From contig URJB01000046.1 in assembly GCA_900548145.1 (NCBI GenBank), positions 1-18,458 on the forward strand: a stretch of DNA of 18,458 nucleotides, written 5' to 3'. The first letter of the stretch is position 1, and each line of letters opens with the position of its first letter. Under the pieces are notes generated by a model. That model searched no databases and had not been told where the DNA came from. It worked only from the letters and a program-made list of their open reading frames with translations. Origin of the DNA: an uncultured Eubacteriales bacterium (GTDB lineage: Bacteria > Bacillota > Clostridia > Christensenellales > Aristaeellaceae). The translations under genes were made by a program, and so were the position numbers. Below are positions 1 to 8,357 of this stretch, in pieces.

Positions 1-23
1 CCGAAGGCCGACTAGCGCCAGAA

Positions 24-212
24 ATGGCTGAAAGCCATGAAGCGCGTAGCCAAGCCCAAGCGCAGCGCAGGGCTTGGTCGCAGTGCATAGCGACGTGGGC
101 CGCCTCTGGAGTCGCCGTGCCGCCTGCTTTCTTTGGTACTTTCTTTCGCGTCGAAAGAAAGTACTACCCCTCTCGGGACGGCAGTCCCACCATTCGCGCC
201 GGAGTCGGCGCG
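24..212. repeat. Cluster of six short inverted repeats (intergenic)
   Basis: No gene is supported in 1-287. Instead six perfect hairpins follow one another: ATGGCT/AGCCAT (24-38, 3-nt loop), CAAGCCC/GGGCTTG (51-76), GTCGC/GCGAC (77-94), a 13-bp stem GTACTTTCTTTCG/CGAAAGAAAGTAC with loop CGT (136-164), GGGAC-GGCA-GTCCC (175-188) and CGCGCC/GGCGCG (195-212). All are read directly from the sequence. Their density suggests a dispersed structured intergenic repeat (REP/MITE-like) or a structured RNA downstream of glmS; that is inference. The short open frames crossing this stretch look like no known protein. Whether copies exist elsewhere cannot be judged from one window, apart from the related hairpin at the right edge. 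Confidence 0.6.
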
Positions 213-287
213 TCAGGCCCCGTAGGAAGTCCGCAACCGCACAGCGATGAAAACAGAAACCAGGCGAAAAGTCTGCCGTCCTTTTTC

Positions 288-2117
288 TCACTCCACTGTA
301 ACGCTCTTCGCCAGATTCCTCGGCTTATCCACGTCGCAGCCCCGCTGCACTGCCATGCAGTACGCGAACAGCTGCAGCGGGATCGCCGCCAGCAGTGGAC
401 AAAGCAACTCGTCTGCGTCGGGGATCAGAATCAGTTCGTCCACCTCCGGCTCCACCTTTTCCCGCAGACTTTCCCGGCAAATAGCCAAAATTCGTGCACC
501 GCGTGCCTTGACTTCCTTTAGGTTGCTCATCGTCTTGTCAATCAGCTGCGGCTGGGTAATGGTCGCCACCACCAACCGGCCTTCCTGCAACAGAGCGATC
601 GGCCCGTGCTTCAGCTCCCCGGCGGCATAGGCCTCGCTGAAAATGTAGCTGACTTCCTTCAGCTTCAGCGCCGCTTCCATGGAAAGCGCATAGTCCATGC
701 CCCGCCCCACGAAGAAAACGTGTTTCTTCTGGCTGGCTGTGCTGGCGATACGCTGCAGCTGCGGCTCTGTTTTCAAGGCAGTTTCCATCTTTTCCGGCAG
801 GGCGCGCACCTCCGCCGCCAGTGCTTCCGCCTGTTCTGCCGTCAAGTGGCCGCGCATTTTCCCCAGCGCCATGCCAAGCAGAAACAGCAGTTCTGCCTGT
901 GTCGTGTAGGCCTTGGTGCTGGCCACGGCGATCTCCGGCCCGGCATAGGTGTACAGGGTGTTTTCCTCCCCTGCTTCCCGGGCAATGGTGGAGCCCACTA
1001 CATTGCACAGGGCGATCACATGCGCGCCCCGGCGCTTGGCTTCCCGGAGAGCCGCCAGCGTATCGGCGGTCTCTCCGCTCTGGGAGACGGCGATGAACAG
1101 CTCGTCCTCGCCGATGATGGGATCCCGGTAACGATATTCGCTGGCAATGGCCGCCTCCACCGGGATGCGCGCCAGCTTTTCGATGGCATACTGTCCGTAA
1201 ATGCCCGCATGATAGGCCGTTCCGCAGGCAACAATGGTGATCTTTTTCAGGCGCTTTGCTTCCTCAGGGCGGATGGGCAGCCAGTTCTCCTCCGGCACAT
1301 CCAGCCGGGGAGCCGCCGTTTTCCGAGCCGCTTCGGGCTGCTCGTGAATCTCCTTGAGCATATAGTGCGCATACCCGCCCTTTTCAGCGCTGGTCAGGTC
1401 CCAATCCACATGAAAGACCGGATGGTGACAATGATTGCCATAGGCGTCGAATACGCTGATCCCCTGACGGTTCAGCACGGCGATCTCCTTATCCTGAAGG
1501 AAAATGACGTCCCGGGTGTGGCTCAGCAAAGCGGGAATATCCGATGCGATGAAGCCCTCGCCGTCCCGCGCGCCCACGACCAGCGGACTGTCGTTCCGGG
1601 CGCAGTACAGGTCGCCCGGTTCGTGGTCGCAGAGAATGCCCAGCGCATAGCTGCCCTCCAGCATTCCCATAGCCCGAATGAGTGTGCGCTTCATGTCGCC
1701 GTCATACAGCCAGTTTAGCAGATGGGCAATGACCTCCGTGTCGGTCTGACTGACGAACTTCGCGCCCGTCTGTTCCAGATGGCGGCGCAGCGCCGCGTGG
1801 TTTTCAATGATGCCGTTATGTACCACGGCGATGCCGCCCTTCACGTCCGTATGAGGATGGGCGTTCAGGTCGCTGGGTTCCCCATGGGTGGCCCAGCGGG
1901 TATGGCCGATGCCAATAGTGCCCGAAACAGGGCTTTCCTTCAGAAGGCCCGCCAGATTTTCCAGCCGTCCCTTGGCCTTGCGCACGCCGATCTTTCCGTC
2001 CGGGCCGATCACTGCCACTCCGGCGCTGTCATATCCACGATAAGAAAGCCGCTCCAGCCCTTCCATCAGAATGGGCGAAGCGTTTTTAGAGCCGATATAT
2101 CCCACAATGCCGCACAT
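288..2117 (-). CDS. glmS: Glutamine--fructose-6-phosphate aminotransferase (isomerizing)
   Basis: This cytosolic enzyme makes glucosamine-6-phosphate from fructose-6-phosphate and glutamine, the first committed step towards UDP-GlcNAc and peptidoglycan. The 609 residues match the family length. The N-terminus MCGIVGYIG exposes the nucleophilic Cys2 of the class II glutaminase domain, followed by YRGYDSAG, GHTRWATHG and HNGIIENH. Two SIS sugar-isomerase domains follow (about residues 285-600), with CGTAYHAG, SQSGETADT and the C-terminal DKPRNLAKSVTVE. The start has an AAAGGAGG site six bases upstream. It lies 39 bp after the spoIIQ stop on the same strand, so cotranscription is likely. That gap is too short for a glmS ribozyme, so the usual Firmicutes feedback element is not visible here. 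No clear intrinsic terminator follows the stop. Confidence 0.98.
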   Translation of the reverse strand: MCGIVGYIGSKNASPILMEGLERLSYRGYDSAGVAVIGPDGKIGVRKAKGRLENLAGLLKESPVSGTIGIGHTRWATHGEPSDLNAHPHTDVKGGIAVVHNGIIENHAALRRHLEQTGAKFVSQTDTEVIAHLLNWLYDGDMKRTLIRAMGMLEGSYALGILCDHEPGDLYCARNDSPLVVGARDGEGFIASDIPALLSHTRDVIFLQDKEIAVLNRQGISVFDAYGNHCHHPVFHVDWDLTSAEKGGYAHYMLKEIHEQPEAARKTAAPRLDVPEENWLPIRPEEAKRLKKITIVACGTAYHAGIYGQYAIEKLARIPVEAAIASEYRYRDPIIGEDELFIAVSQSGETADTLAALREAKRRGAHVIALCNVVGSTIAREAGEENTLYTYAGPEIAVASTKAYTTQAELLFLLGMALGKMRGHLTAEQAEALAAEVRALPEKMETALKTEPQLQRIASTASQKKHVFFVGRGMDYALSMEAALKLKEVSYIFSEAYAAGELKHGPIALLQEGRLVVATITQPQLIDKTMSNLKEVKARGARILAICRESLREKVEPEVDELILIPDADELLCPLLAAIPLQLFAYCMAVQRGCDVDKPRNLAKSVTVE

Positions 2118-2156
2118 GGTTCTTCCTCCTTTTGTTTCAAAACGTTATATAACATA

Positions 2157-2876
2157 TCATAGCATATTTTCATTGTCAAGGCCTAAAAACGCTGCCAGCG
2201 GATCCACCGGCCGGCCGTTCTTGTGCACTTCCAGATGCAGATGCGGCAGACCATCGCTCTCCGCCAGCACCCCATTGCCGCTATGTCCCAATGTCTGCCC
2301 CTGTATGACCGGGTCGCCCGCCTGAACGTAATCCGCGCTGCTCAACCCCGCATACAGGGTCTCGTAACCATTTTCGTGGTCGATCAGCACGCACAGCCCC
2401 AGTTCGTTATCCTGCCAGACCCGCTCGACCTTCCCCCCGGCACAGGCGGACACAGCGGTTCCGTATTCCGCCTGCAGGTCGATCCCCGCGTGAACCTGCC
2501 ACGCGTTAGTCTGAGCAAAAAACTGCGGTTCCGTATCGCTGAATGTCCGATCCAGAAACCCCGAAACAGGCTGGGAAAGGGAAAAGGGTGCTTCCGTAGG
2601 CACGGCCAGCACTGTTTCGCCGCCAGTCACCAGTTCCTTTGCTTCGGAAAGCGTCTGGGCCTGCGAACTGTCCGCACTTTCCGCCTCGCCGCTGGTCAGA
2701 ACCGGTTCTTCTTCCTCGCTTCGAAGGCGAAACGTATAAAAGGCGCTCAGGCCGATGACCAGCACGCAGATCGCCAGTACCACATAAAAGCCCTGTTTTT
2801 CCATCATGCGGTCATAACGCTGATAGGCTCGTTTCATCCCGGACTTGAATTTTTGCCATCCCCGGCTTCTTTCCAT
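2157..2876 (-). CDS. spoIIQ: SpoIIQ-like membrane-anchored M23 (LytM) endopeptidase
   Basis: Predicted 239-residue protein: a short basic cytoplasmic tail, one membrane segment (about residues 29-48), an acidic/polar linker, and a C-terminal M23 peptidase domain (about 115-235). All four LytM zinc-site residues are present: H129 and D133 in HAGID, and H212 and H214 in HLH. It is therefore probably catalytically competent, as in clostridial SpoIIQ and unlike the degenerate Bacillus subtilis protein (family knowledge). Its place directly after spoIID is the basis for calling it SpoIIQ, the forespore protein needed for engulfment, rather than a general murein hydrolase. An ATG two codons earlier (2882) abuts the GGGAGGG site; the ATG at 2876 sits six bases from it and is preferred. 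Confidence 0.85.
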   Translation of the reverse strand: MERSRGWQKFKSGMKRAYQRYDRMMEKQGFYVVLAICVLVIGLSAFYTFRLRSEEEEPVLTSGEAESADSSQAQTLSEAKELVTGGETVLAVPTEAPFSLSQPVSGFLDRTFSDTEPQFFAQTNAWQVHAGIDLQAEYGTAVSACAGGKVERVWQDNELGLCVLIDHENGYETLYAGLSSADYVQAGDPVIQGQTLGHSGNGVLAESDGLPHLHLEVHKNGRPVDPLAAFLGLDNENML

Positions 2877-2932
2877 TTGCATCCCTCCCGGCTAAAGTTT
2901 GCCCTGCAGCCGGGTTTTCCATTCCAAAGCGG

Positions 2933-4045
2933 TTATTCGTCTGTTCCCAGCTCTGTGCCGGGATAATAATGAGCCAGAATCGCCCGATAATCTGTGCCGT
3001 CCGCCGCCATGCTGTTGGCTCCCACCTGACTCATGCCTACGCCGTGGCCGTATCCCCGCTGATGAAAGGTAATGCCCGTTTCATCCATGGAGACCGAAAA
3101 AAGGGTGCTTCGCAGGGAAAGCGCCCGGCGAACCTCCGCCGCGTCCAGCGTATGTTCCCCGGCCACAACCGCCTTGACTCGTCCACTGTCGGTATAGGCC
3201 GCCACGGAGAAGGTCTGCCGCAGACGCTGGGCCGTCAGATTCAGGCCGATGAAGTAGGCATTCAGCAGACGAGCCGCTTCTTCGTAGGAGAAAGTCGCGT
3301 CCGTATAAAATCCCCGGGCGCTTTCCTCCCCTGTGCTGTCCACGCTGACCAGATAAGGCAGACTTTGGGAAAACACCGCCTGTACGTCCTCCGTGCGCCC
3401 GCCGCTCATGGCGTGATACATCACGGTAATGGGCTCACCGTCGTAACGGAGAAGCTCGTCCCGCGTTTCAAGCACGGCCTGCATCACCCGTTTGCGGTAG
3501 AGTTCAAACTCCCCGCCCCATTTTTCCCGGCAGGCCGCCTCCCCCACGTATCCCTGACAGCAGGCGCTATCTCCGCAGATATCCGCGCTCGGATGACGGC
3601 TGCAGCCACCGTCCAGCTGTTGCCGCACCGCTCGGGTACGGGCGGCGACCGCCTGTGCTTTCAGCGCCTCCAAATGGTACGCTGCGGGCATTTCCGCAGC
3701 TACCACGCCGCAGACGTAGCTTTCCAGCGGCATGGTGCGCACGCCGTCCTCCAACCAGACGGCGATCGTCTTTTCAGCCATTTCGCCGCTTTGGCTGGCT
3801 AGCGACAGACCTTCTTCCTCTGCATCCTCCCGGAGAAGCAGATCACTGGCCGGTTCCGCCGGGGCGGAAAACCACAAGCGCAGGATCCGCGCCATCCGGG
3901 CGGGGGCCAGCACTCTCATCTGCCAGAAGGGCGTTTCCATGGTTCCGAACTCCTCCACCGTCACCGGCGCGCCCGCCATTCGCCAGAAAACGACCAGCGT
4001 CAATATAAGAATCCCCAGCCATACCGGCGGATAACCCCGTTTCAT
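2933..4045 (-). CDS. spoIID: Stage II sporulation protein D, peptidoglycan lytic transglycosylase
   Basis: Membrane-anchored SpoIID, which cleaves glycan strands during engulfment of the forespore. Predicted length is 370 residues: one N-terminal membrane helix (about 8-24), a variable linker, then the SpoIID domain. Visible hallmarks are the catalytic Glu in VVAAEMP (E118), the helix LEALKAQAVAARTRA, and a His/Cys cluster (H151, C157, C162/C163) matching the zinc site known from clostridial SpoIID. The C-terminal motif GYGHGVGMSQVGA is also present. An upstream in-frame ATG (4063) is less likely: the GGAGGG site lies between the two and is seven bases from the ATG at 4045. The gene is followed by spoIIQ after 56 bp. 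A weak sigma-E-like match (GAATGAA, 15 bp, CATAGGTT) lies just upstream, but I would not rely on it. Confidence 0.96.
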   Translation of the reverse strand: MKRGYPPVWLGILILTLVVFWRMAGAPVTVEEFGTMETPFWQMRVLAPARMARILRLWFSAPAEPASDLLLREDAEEEGLSLASQSGEMAEKTIAVWLEDGVRTMPLESYVCGVVAAEMPAAYHLEALKAQAVAARTRAVRQQLDGGCSRHPSADICGDSACCQGYVGEAACREKWGGEFELYRKRVMQAVLETRDELLRYDGEPITVMYHAMSGGRTEDVQAVFSQSLPYLVSVDSTGEESARGFYTDATFSYEEAARLLNAYFIGLNLTAQRLRQTFSVAAYTDSGRVKAVVAGEHTLDAAEVRRALSLRSTLFSVSMDETGITFHQRGYGHGVGMSQVGANSMAADGTDYRAILAHYYPGTELGTDE

Positions 4046-4144
4046 ACTGCATCCCTCCGCCAAAACCTATGCAACATTCCGCGGGTTTCATTCGTCTATA
4101 TTTTCAGAACCGATTTTTCCCACCGAAAGGAGCCGCTACCGAAG

Positions 4145-5488
4145 ATGAAACGCGCCCTGCTGCTGATTTTGTGCCTGTGTCTGCTTCTACCTGCCGGGGC
4201 GTTGGCTGCCGAGACCTGCCAGCCCGGCGATTCCGGCGCGGCGGTCACGCAGCTGCAGCGCAGGCTGATCGAACTGGGCCTGCTGAGCGGCAAGGCGGAC
4301 GGTATTTACGGCAAGCAGACCACCGCCGCCGTCACGGAAGCCCAACGGCTGCTGACGGAGCTTGGCGGACACAGCCTGACGCAGGACGGCGTGGCCGGAC
4401 GAAAGACAGTAGAGCTTCTGTTTGACGAAAGCAACGACGCGCTGCTTTCCACCCTGTGCACAGGCAGCCGGGGTGAGCGGGTCCGGGCGCTGCAAAACCG
4501 GCTGATCGACCTTCGTTTTCTCCATGAAATGGCTGATGGAGCGTTCGGTTCGTCCACCAAGGCGGCGGTGACGAAGTTTCAGGCAGAAGCAAAAGGCTGG
4601 GGCATTTTTCAGCGGGAGCCGGACGGTTTGGCTGACCCGGACACCGTCCGCCTGTTGAACGTCGACCTGTCCGCCTATGGCTGGCAGGCCCCGGAGTATT
4701 ACGACTTCACCCGGCCCGATACGCTGAACGGGAATTATCTTTTTTCGAAGAGCTGCATACTGATGGACGGCTCCAGCGGCGAAGTGTTGTTCGAGTCTGC
4801 CAGCCGGGAGCGTCGCTATCCTGCCAGCACCACCAAAATCCTGACGCTGATGGTGGCCCTGGAAAGCGGCGGTCTGGAGGACATCGTCACCATCCCGCAG
4901 GAGGCGGCGGACGTTCCGGCAGACAGTTCGCTGGTGCCCGTTACGCCCGGAGAACAGATGCGCAAGCTCGATCTGCTTTACGGACTGATGATCCGTTCGG
5001 GCAACGACGCGGCCAATGCCGTCGCCGTGCTGGAAGCCGGCAGTGTGGAGGCTTTCGTGGAACGGATGAACGAAAAAGCCGCGCAGATCGGCATGGGAGA
5101 CTCCCATTTTGCTAATCCGCACGGCTATCACGATGAAGGACACTATACGACGGCCTATGATCTGGCGCTGCTGGCCCGGGCCGGAATGAGCGACCCGGAC
5201 TTCTGCCGCATCGTCACCTGCCTGAGCTATACGCTGCCCCCCACTTCCAAGCGGGACGCGCTGACCCTCCGCAACGAATACGAAATTTTCGACCCCGCCT
5301 CCGAATTATATCTGCCCTATGCGGCAGGAATCAAAAGCGGCTATACCTCCCGGGCGGGCTTCTGCTACGTCGGCGCGGCCCAGCAGGACGGACGTTCCCT
5401 CATTGCCGTCGTATTGGGCGCGCCCAGCCGAAACCGGGCGTGGAAAGATTTGCAAAAGCTGTTTGAATACGGCTTCAGTCAGCCGTAA
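4145..5488 (+). CDS. Secreted S11 D-alanyl-D-alanine carboxypeptidase with two peptidoglycan-binding repeats
   Basis: A 447-residue exported enzyme expected to trim the terminal D-Ala from peptidoglycan stem peptides. A signal peptide ends near ALAA (residues 1-22). Two PG_binding_1 repeats follow (about 25-92 and 103-172), each with the D-G-x-(Y/F)-G motif: DGIYG at 52-56 and DGAFG at 131-135. The peptidase S11 domain (about 195-440) carries the three active-site motifs: S228-x-x-K231 in PASTTK, S285-G-N287, and K397-S-G. The repeats precede the catalytic domain, unlike classical DacA/DacF, which carry a C-terminal membrane-anchoring domain; none is visible here. It is divergent from spoIID with 99 bp between starts, so a sporulation or cortex role is plausible but unproven. 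An AAAGGAG site lies 12 bases before the ATG. Confidence 0.93.
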   Translation: MKRALLLILCLCLLLPAGALAAETCQPGDSGAAVTQLQRRLIELGLLSGKADGIYGKQTTAAVTEAQRLLTELGGHSLTQDGVAGRKTVELLFDESNDALLSTLCTGSRGERVRALQNRLIDLRFLHEMADGAFGSSTKAAVTKFQAEAKGWGIFQREPDGLADPDTVRLLNVDLSAYGWQAPEYYDFTRPDTLNGNYLFSKSCILMDGSSGEVLFESASRERRYPASTTKILTLMVALESGGLEDIVTIPQEAADVPADSSLVPVTPGEQMRKLDLLYGLMIRSGNDAANAVAVLEAGSVEAFVERMNEKAAQIGMGDSHFANPHGYHDEGHYTTAYDLALLARAGMSDPDFCRIVTCLSYTLPPTSKRDALTLRNEYEIFDPASELYLPYAAGIKSGYTSRAGFCYVGAAQQDGRSLIAVVLGAPSRNRAWKDLQKLFEYGFSQP

Positions 5489-6827
5489 CGCCAAATTCCC
5501 GGTGCAGCTTCTTCCGCACCCACAGATAGGCCGGAACCAGAAAAACGTCGGCAGCGATCCATGCCACCGGGCTGGCGAAGCACACGGCCTCAAAGCCCGC
5601 CGCAGGGATCCAGAACAGGCTGATCAGTCCCCGGGCCAGCATTTCGAACACACCGGCAAACACCGCCAGCTTGGAAAAGCCCAGACCCTGAATCATGAAA
5701 CGGAACACATACACAAAGGTCAGCGGCGCGCAGAAGGCCACCCAGTGCATGATAAAATACTGAGCGTCCGCCAAAACCGACGTTTCCTCCGCGCCGATGA
5801 ACAAGCTCAGCAGTGTGGGGCCAAAATACTTGATCAGGAAAAAGGCGATGACGGAATAGATCAGGCCGAATGCCACGCAGGTGCGCATTCCCTTGCTGAT
5901 CCGATCCAGCTTTTTCGCGCCGATATTCTGGCCGCCGTAGGTGGCCACGGTGGTGCCCAGCGCGTCCAGCGGGCAGCAGATCAGCTGCGTCACCTTATTG
6001 CCGGTGGAGACCGCCGCCACCGCGTGGGAACCCAGCCCGTTAATGCCCGTCTGCAGCATAATGCTGCCAATGGCGGTGATGGAATACTGCAGCCCCGTGG
6101 GAAGACCCATGCCCAGCAGCACCTTGCAGCACTGCCAGTCCACCTTCCAGTCCTCTTTGGTGATGATGAGCACCTGACTGTGACGGATATAACGGACGCA
6201 CAGCAGAGCGGAAATCGCCTGAGAGATCACCGTGGCGATGGCCGCGCCCTCCACGCCGGTATGGAAAACGACGATCAGCAGAAGATCCAGCGCCACGTTG
6301 ATGAGCGACGCGACGATCAGATACAATACCGGCGTGCGGGAGTCGCCCATGGAGCGGATGATGCCGAACAGCACGTTATAGAGCATCACCACGGGAATGC
6401 CCAAAAAGATCACAAACAGGTAGGCAAAAGCGTCGTCGATGATGTCCGCCGGGGTATTCATCCACACCAGAAAGGTGCGGCACAGGCAGGAGACCAGCAG
6501 TCCCACCACCAGCGAGAACGCCACGGAGATCATAATGGCGTTAACGGCGTAGCGCTTCAATCCCGCGAAATCGTGTTCGCCGAATTTCTGCGCCACCGGG
6601 ATCGCAAAGCCGGTGCAGGTGCCGGTGCAGAAGCCAAGGATCAGGAAGTTCAACGCGCCGGTAGCGCCTACGCCCGCCAGCGCGTTCACGCCCAAAAAGC
6701 GGCCTACTACCACCGTATCCACGGCGTTGTACAGCTGCTGGAACAAAAGTCCGAACAGCAAGGGCATGAAAAACCCAAAAATCAATTTGGTCGGCGAGCC
6801 GACCGTCATATCCCGCGTCTTTGCCAT
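5475..6827 (-). CDS. MATE family multidrug/toxin efflux transporter
   Basis: A 450-residue polytopic membrane protein of the MATE (NorM/DinF-like) family, expected to export organic cations or metabolites using a Na+ or H+ gradient. The N-terminal signature MTVGSPTKLIFGFFMPLL followed by FQQLYNAVDTVVVGRFLG is typical of the clostridial branch. The length fits twelve membrane helices in two six-helix bundles. The substrate cannot be told from sequence. Its stop overlaps the 3' end of the carboxypeptidase gene by 14 bp, tail to tail. The ribosome binding site is weak (GAAGGGCGG, more than six bases from the ATG). The gene lies downstream of the clpX terminator, so it probably has its own promoter, which I could not locate. 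Confidence 0.94.
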   Translation of the reverse strand: MAKTRDMTVGSPTKLIFGFFMPLLFGLLFQQLYNAVDTVVVGRFLGVNALAGVGATGALNFLILGFCTGTCTGFAIPVAQKFGEHDFAGLKRYAVNAIMISVAFSLVVGLLVSCLCRTFLVWMNTPADIIDDAFAYLFVIFLGIPVVMLYNVLFGIIRSMGDSRTPVLYLIVASLINVALDLLLIVVFHTGVEGAAIATVISQAISALLCVRYIRHSQVLIITKEDWKVDWQCCKVLLGMGLPTGLQYSITAIGSIMLQTGINGLGSHAVAAVSTGNKVTQLICCPLDALGTTVATYGGQNIGAKKLDRISKGMRTCVAFGLIYSVIAFFLIKYFGPTLLSLFIGAEETSVLADAQYFIMHWVAFCAPLTFVYVFRFMIQGLGFSKLAVFAGVFEMLARGLISLFWIPAAGFEAVCFASPVAWIAADVFLVPAYLWVRKKLHREFGVTAD

Positions 6828-6904
6828 CGATCAAACCGCCCTTCGAAAAGATCGGTCTTTCCCCCACAGGCAAAATGCCCTCCGGCGGAAAGCAGCGCAA
6901 ACGA

Positions 6905-6945
6905 AAACGCCCGGCAGACCGGAAGAACCGACCTGCCGGGCGTTT
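6905..6945 (-). terminator. Intrinsic terminator after clpX
   Basis: A perfect 13-bp inverted repeat, AAACGCCCGGCAG/CTGCCGGGCGTTT (6905-6917 and 6933-6945). On the minus strand it is followed by TTTTCGTTTG. It lies 51 bases past the clpX stop and should end the tig-clpP-clpX transcript before the MATE gene. Confidence 0.88.
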
Positions 6946-6995
6946 GACAGTTTACACAGAAAGCCCGCATTTTGCAATAGGTTTTCCTGACTTTT

Positions 6996-8312
6996 TCAGG
7001 AAGCGCTGCTTTCGTCCTTCGGCAGCTTCTTGGAAGCGGCGCGGGGCTTCCGGGCAGGCTTGGGGGCTTCGTCCGTCAGAACCAGCCGGGGCTGCTCCAG
7101 CCCGTCCACGCACTTTTCGGTGATGACCACCTGCTTTACATCGTCCCGGGAGGGAAGATCAAACATGGTGTCCATCAGCACTTTTTCCACGATGGCCCGC
7201 AGGCCGCGCGCGCCGCTCTTGCGTTCGATGGCCTGATGGGCGATCTTTTTCAGCGCGGCAGGCTCAAAGAGCAGCTCCACGCCGTCCAGATCCAGCAGAT
7301 AGCCGTACTGGCGCACCAGCGCGTTTTTCGGCTCGGTCAGGATGCGGATGAGCTGCGCTTCGTCCAGCTGATCCAACGTGACCACGATGGGGAGGCGGCC
7401 CACAAACTCGGGGATCAGGCCGAACTTGATCAGATCCTCCGGCCGCAGCTGGCGGAAAATTTCGCCGATCTTCTCTTCCTCCTGCGACTTCAGCTCGCTG
7501 CCGAAGCCCAGCGTTTTTTTACCCACCCGGTTTTCGATGATGGGGGCCAGGCCGTCGAAGGCGCCGCCGCAGATGAAGAGGATGTTAGTGGTGTCGATCT
7601 GGATGAACTCCTGATGGGGATGCTTGCGGCCGCCCTGAGGGGGCACGCTGGCCACGGTTCCTTCCAGAATTTTCAGAAGGGCCTGCTGTACGCCCTCGCC
7701 GCTCACGTCGCGGGTGATGGAGGGGTTCTCGCTCTTGCGGGCGATCTTATCGATCTCGTCGATGTAGATAATGCCCCGCTGGGCCAGCTGAATGTCGTAG
7801 TCCGCATTCTGGATCAGCCGCAGCAGGATGTTCTCCACATCCTCGCCCACGTAGCCTGCTTCCGTCAGGCTGGTGGCATCAGCGATGGCGAAGGGCACCT
7901 TCAGGAGCTTGGCCAGCGTCTGGGCCAGAAAAGTCTTGCCGGAACCGGTGGGGCCCACCATCAGAATATTGCTCTTCTGAAGCTCCACCTCGTCATTCTG
8001 TGTCTTGGCGTTGATGCGCTTATAATGATTGTAGACCGCCACGGACAGGGCGCGCTTGGCCGCTTCCTGACCGATGACGTATTCGTCCAGCACGGCCTTG
8101 ATCTCCCGGGGACGGGGAATCTCGCTGCCGGAGACGCTGTCATGGACGGCGGAAAAATCGTCGTTGATGATCTCCTGACACAGCAGGATGCATTCGTTGC
8201 AGATCTGCGCGTTGGGGCCTGCCACCATGCGGCGGACCTGATCGCTGGTCTTGCCGCAGAAGCTGCACCGGCGCAGCTTGGGGGTGCGGGAGTTGGTATC
8301 GTCACCCGGCAA
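6996..8312 (-). CDS. clpX: ATP-dependent Clp protease ATP-binding subunit ClpX
   Basis: AAA+ unfoldase that recognises tagged substrates and feeds them to ClpP in the cytosol. Counted from the proposed TTG start (438 aa), the N-terminal C4 zinc domain has C16/C19 and C38/C41. Walker A is GPTGSGKT (120-127), the pore loop is GYVG (153-156), Walker B is IIYIDE, the RKH loop follows, and sensor 2 is in GARGLRAIVE. Start choice: an in-frame GTG at 8321 has no upstream Shine-Dalgarno site and is itself part of GAGGTGA (8324-8318). The TTG at 8310-8312 sits five bases after that match, so it is preferred. Either start leaves all domains intact. It follows clpP by 45 bp and is the last gene of the tig-clpP-clpX operon. 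The C-terminal tail is lysine/arginine-rich. Confidence 0.96.
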   Translation of the reverse strand: MPGDDTNSRTPKLRRCSFCGKTSDQVRRMVAGPNAQICNECILLCQEIINDDFSAVHDSVSGSEIPRPREIKAVLDEYVIGQEAAKRALSVAVYNHYKRINAKTQNDEVELQKSNILMVGPTGSGKTFLAQTLAKLLKVPFAIADATSLTEAGYVGEDVENILLRLIQNADYDIQLAQRGIIYIDEIDKIARKSENPSITRDVSGEGVQQALLKILEGTVASVPPQGGRKHPHQEFIQIDTTNILFICGGAFDGLAPIIENRVGKKTLGFGSELKSQEEEKIGEIFRQLRPEDLIKFGLIPEFVGRLPIVVTLDQLDEAQLIRILTEPKNALVRQYGYLLDLDGVELLFEPAALKKIAHQAIERKSGARGLRAIVEKVLMDTMFDLPSRDDVKQVVITEKCVDGLEQPRLVLTDEAPKPARKPRAASKKLPKDESSAS

Positions 8313-8317
8313 TGTTG

Positions 8318-8324
8318 TCACCTC
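8318..8324 (-). promoter_or_regulatory. Shine-Dalgarno site that decides the clpX start
   Basis: GAGGTGA on the minus strand matches seven consecutive bases of the anti-Shine-Dalgarno complement. It overlaps the annotatable GTG start (8321) and is correctly spaced for the TTG at 8312. It implies a rare TTG initiation codon for clpX. Confidence 0.6.
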
Positions 8325-8357
8325 GTTTTGTTGCTTTCAGCGCCGTTGAAAGGCCGT

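Noticed and set aside
24..630. Plus-strand open frames over the left edge and the glmS 3' end
   Set aside because: They run antisense to glmS or through the inverted repeats, lack ribosome sites and look like no protein.
2118..2156. glmS ribozyme/riboswitch upstream of glmS
   Set aside because: Only 39 bp separates spoIIQ and glmS, far less than the ribozyme needs, and no core motif is seen.
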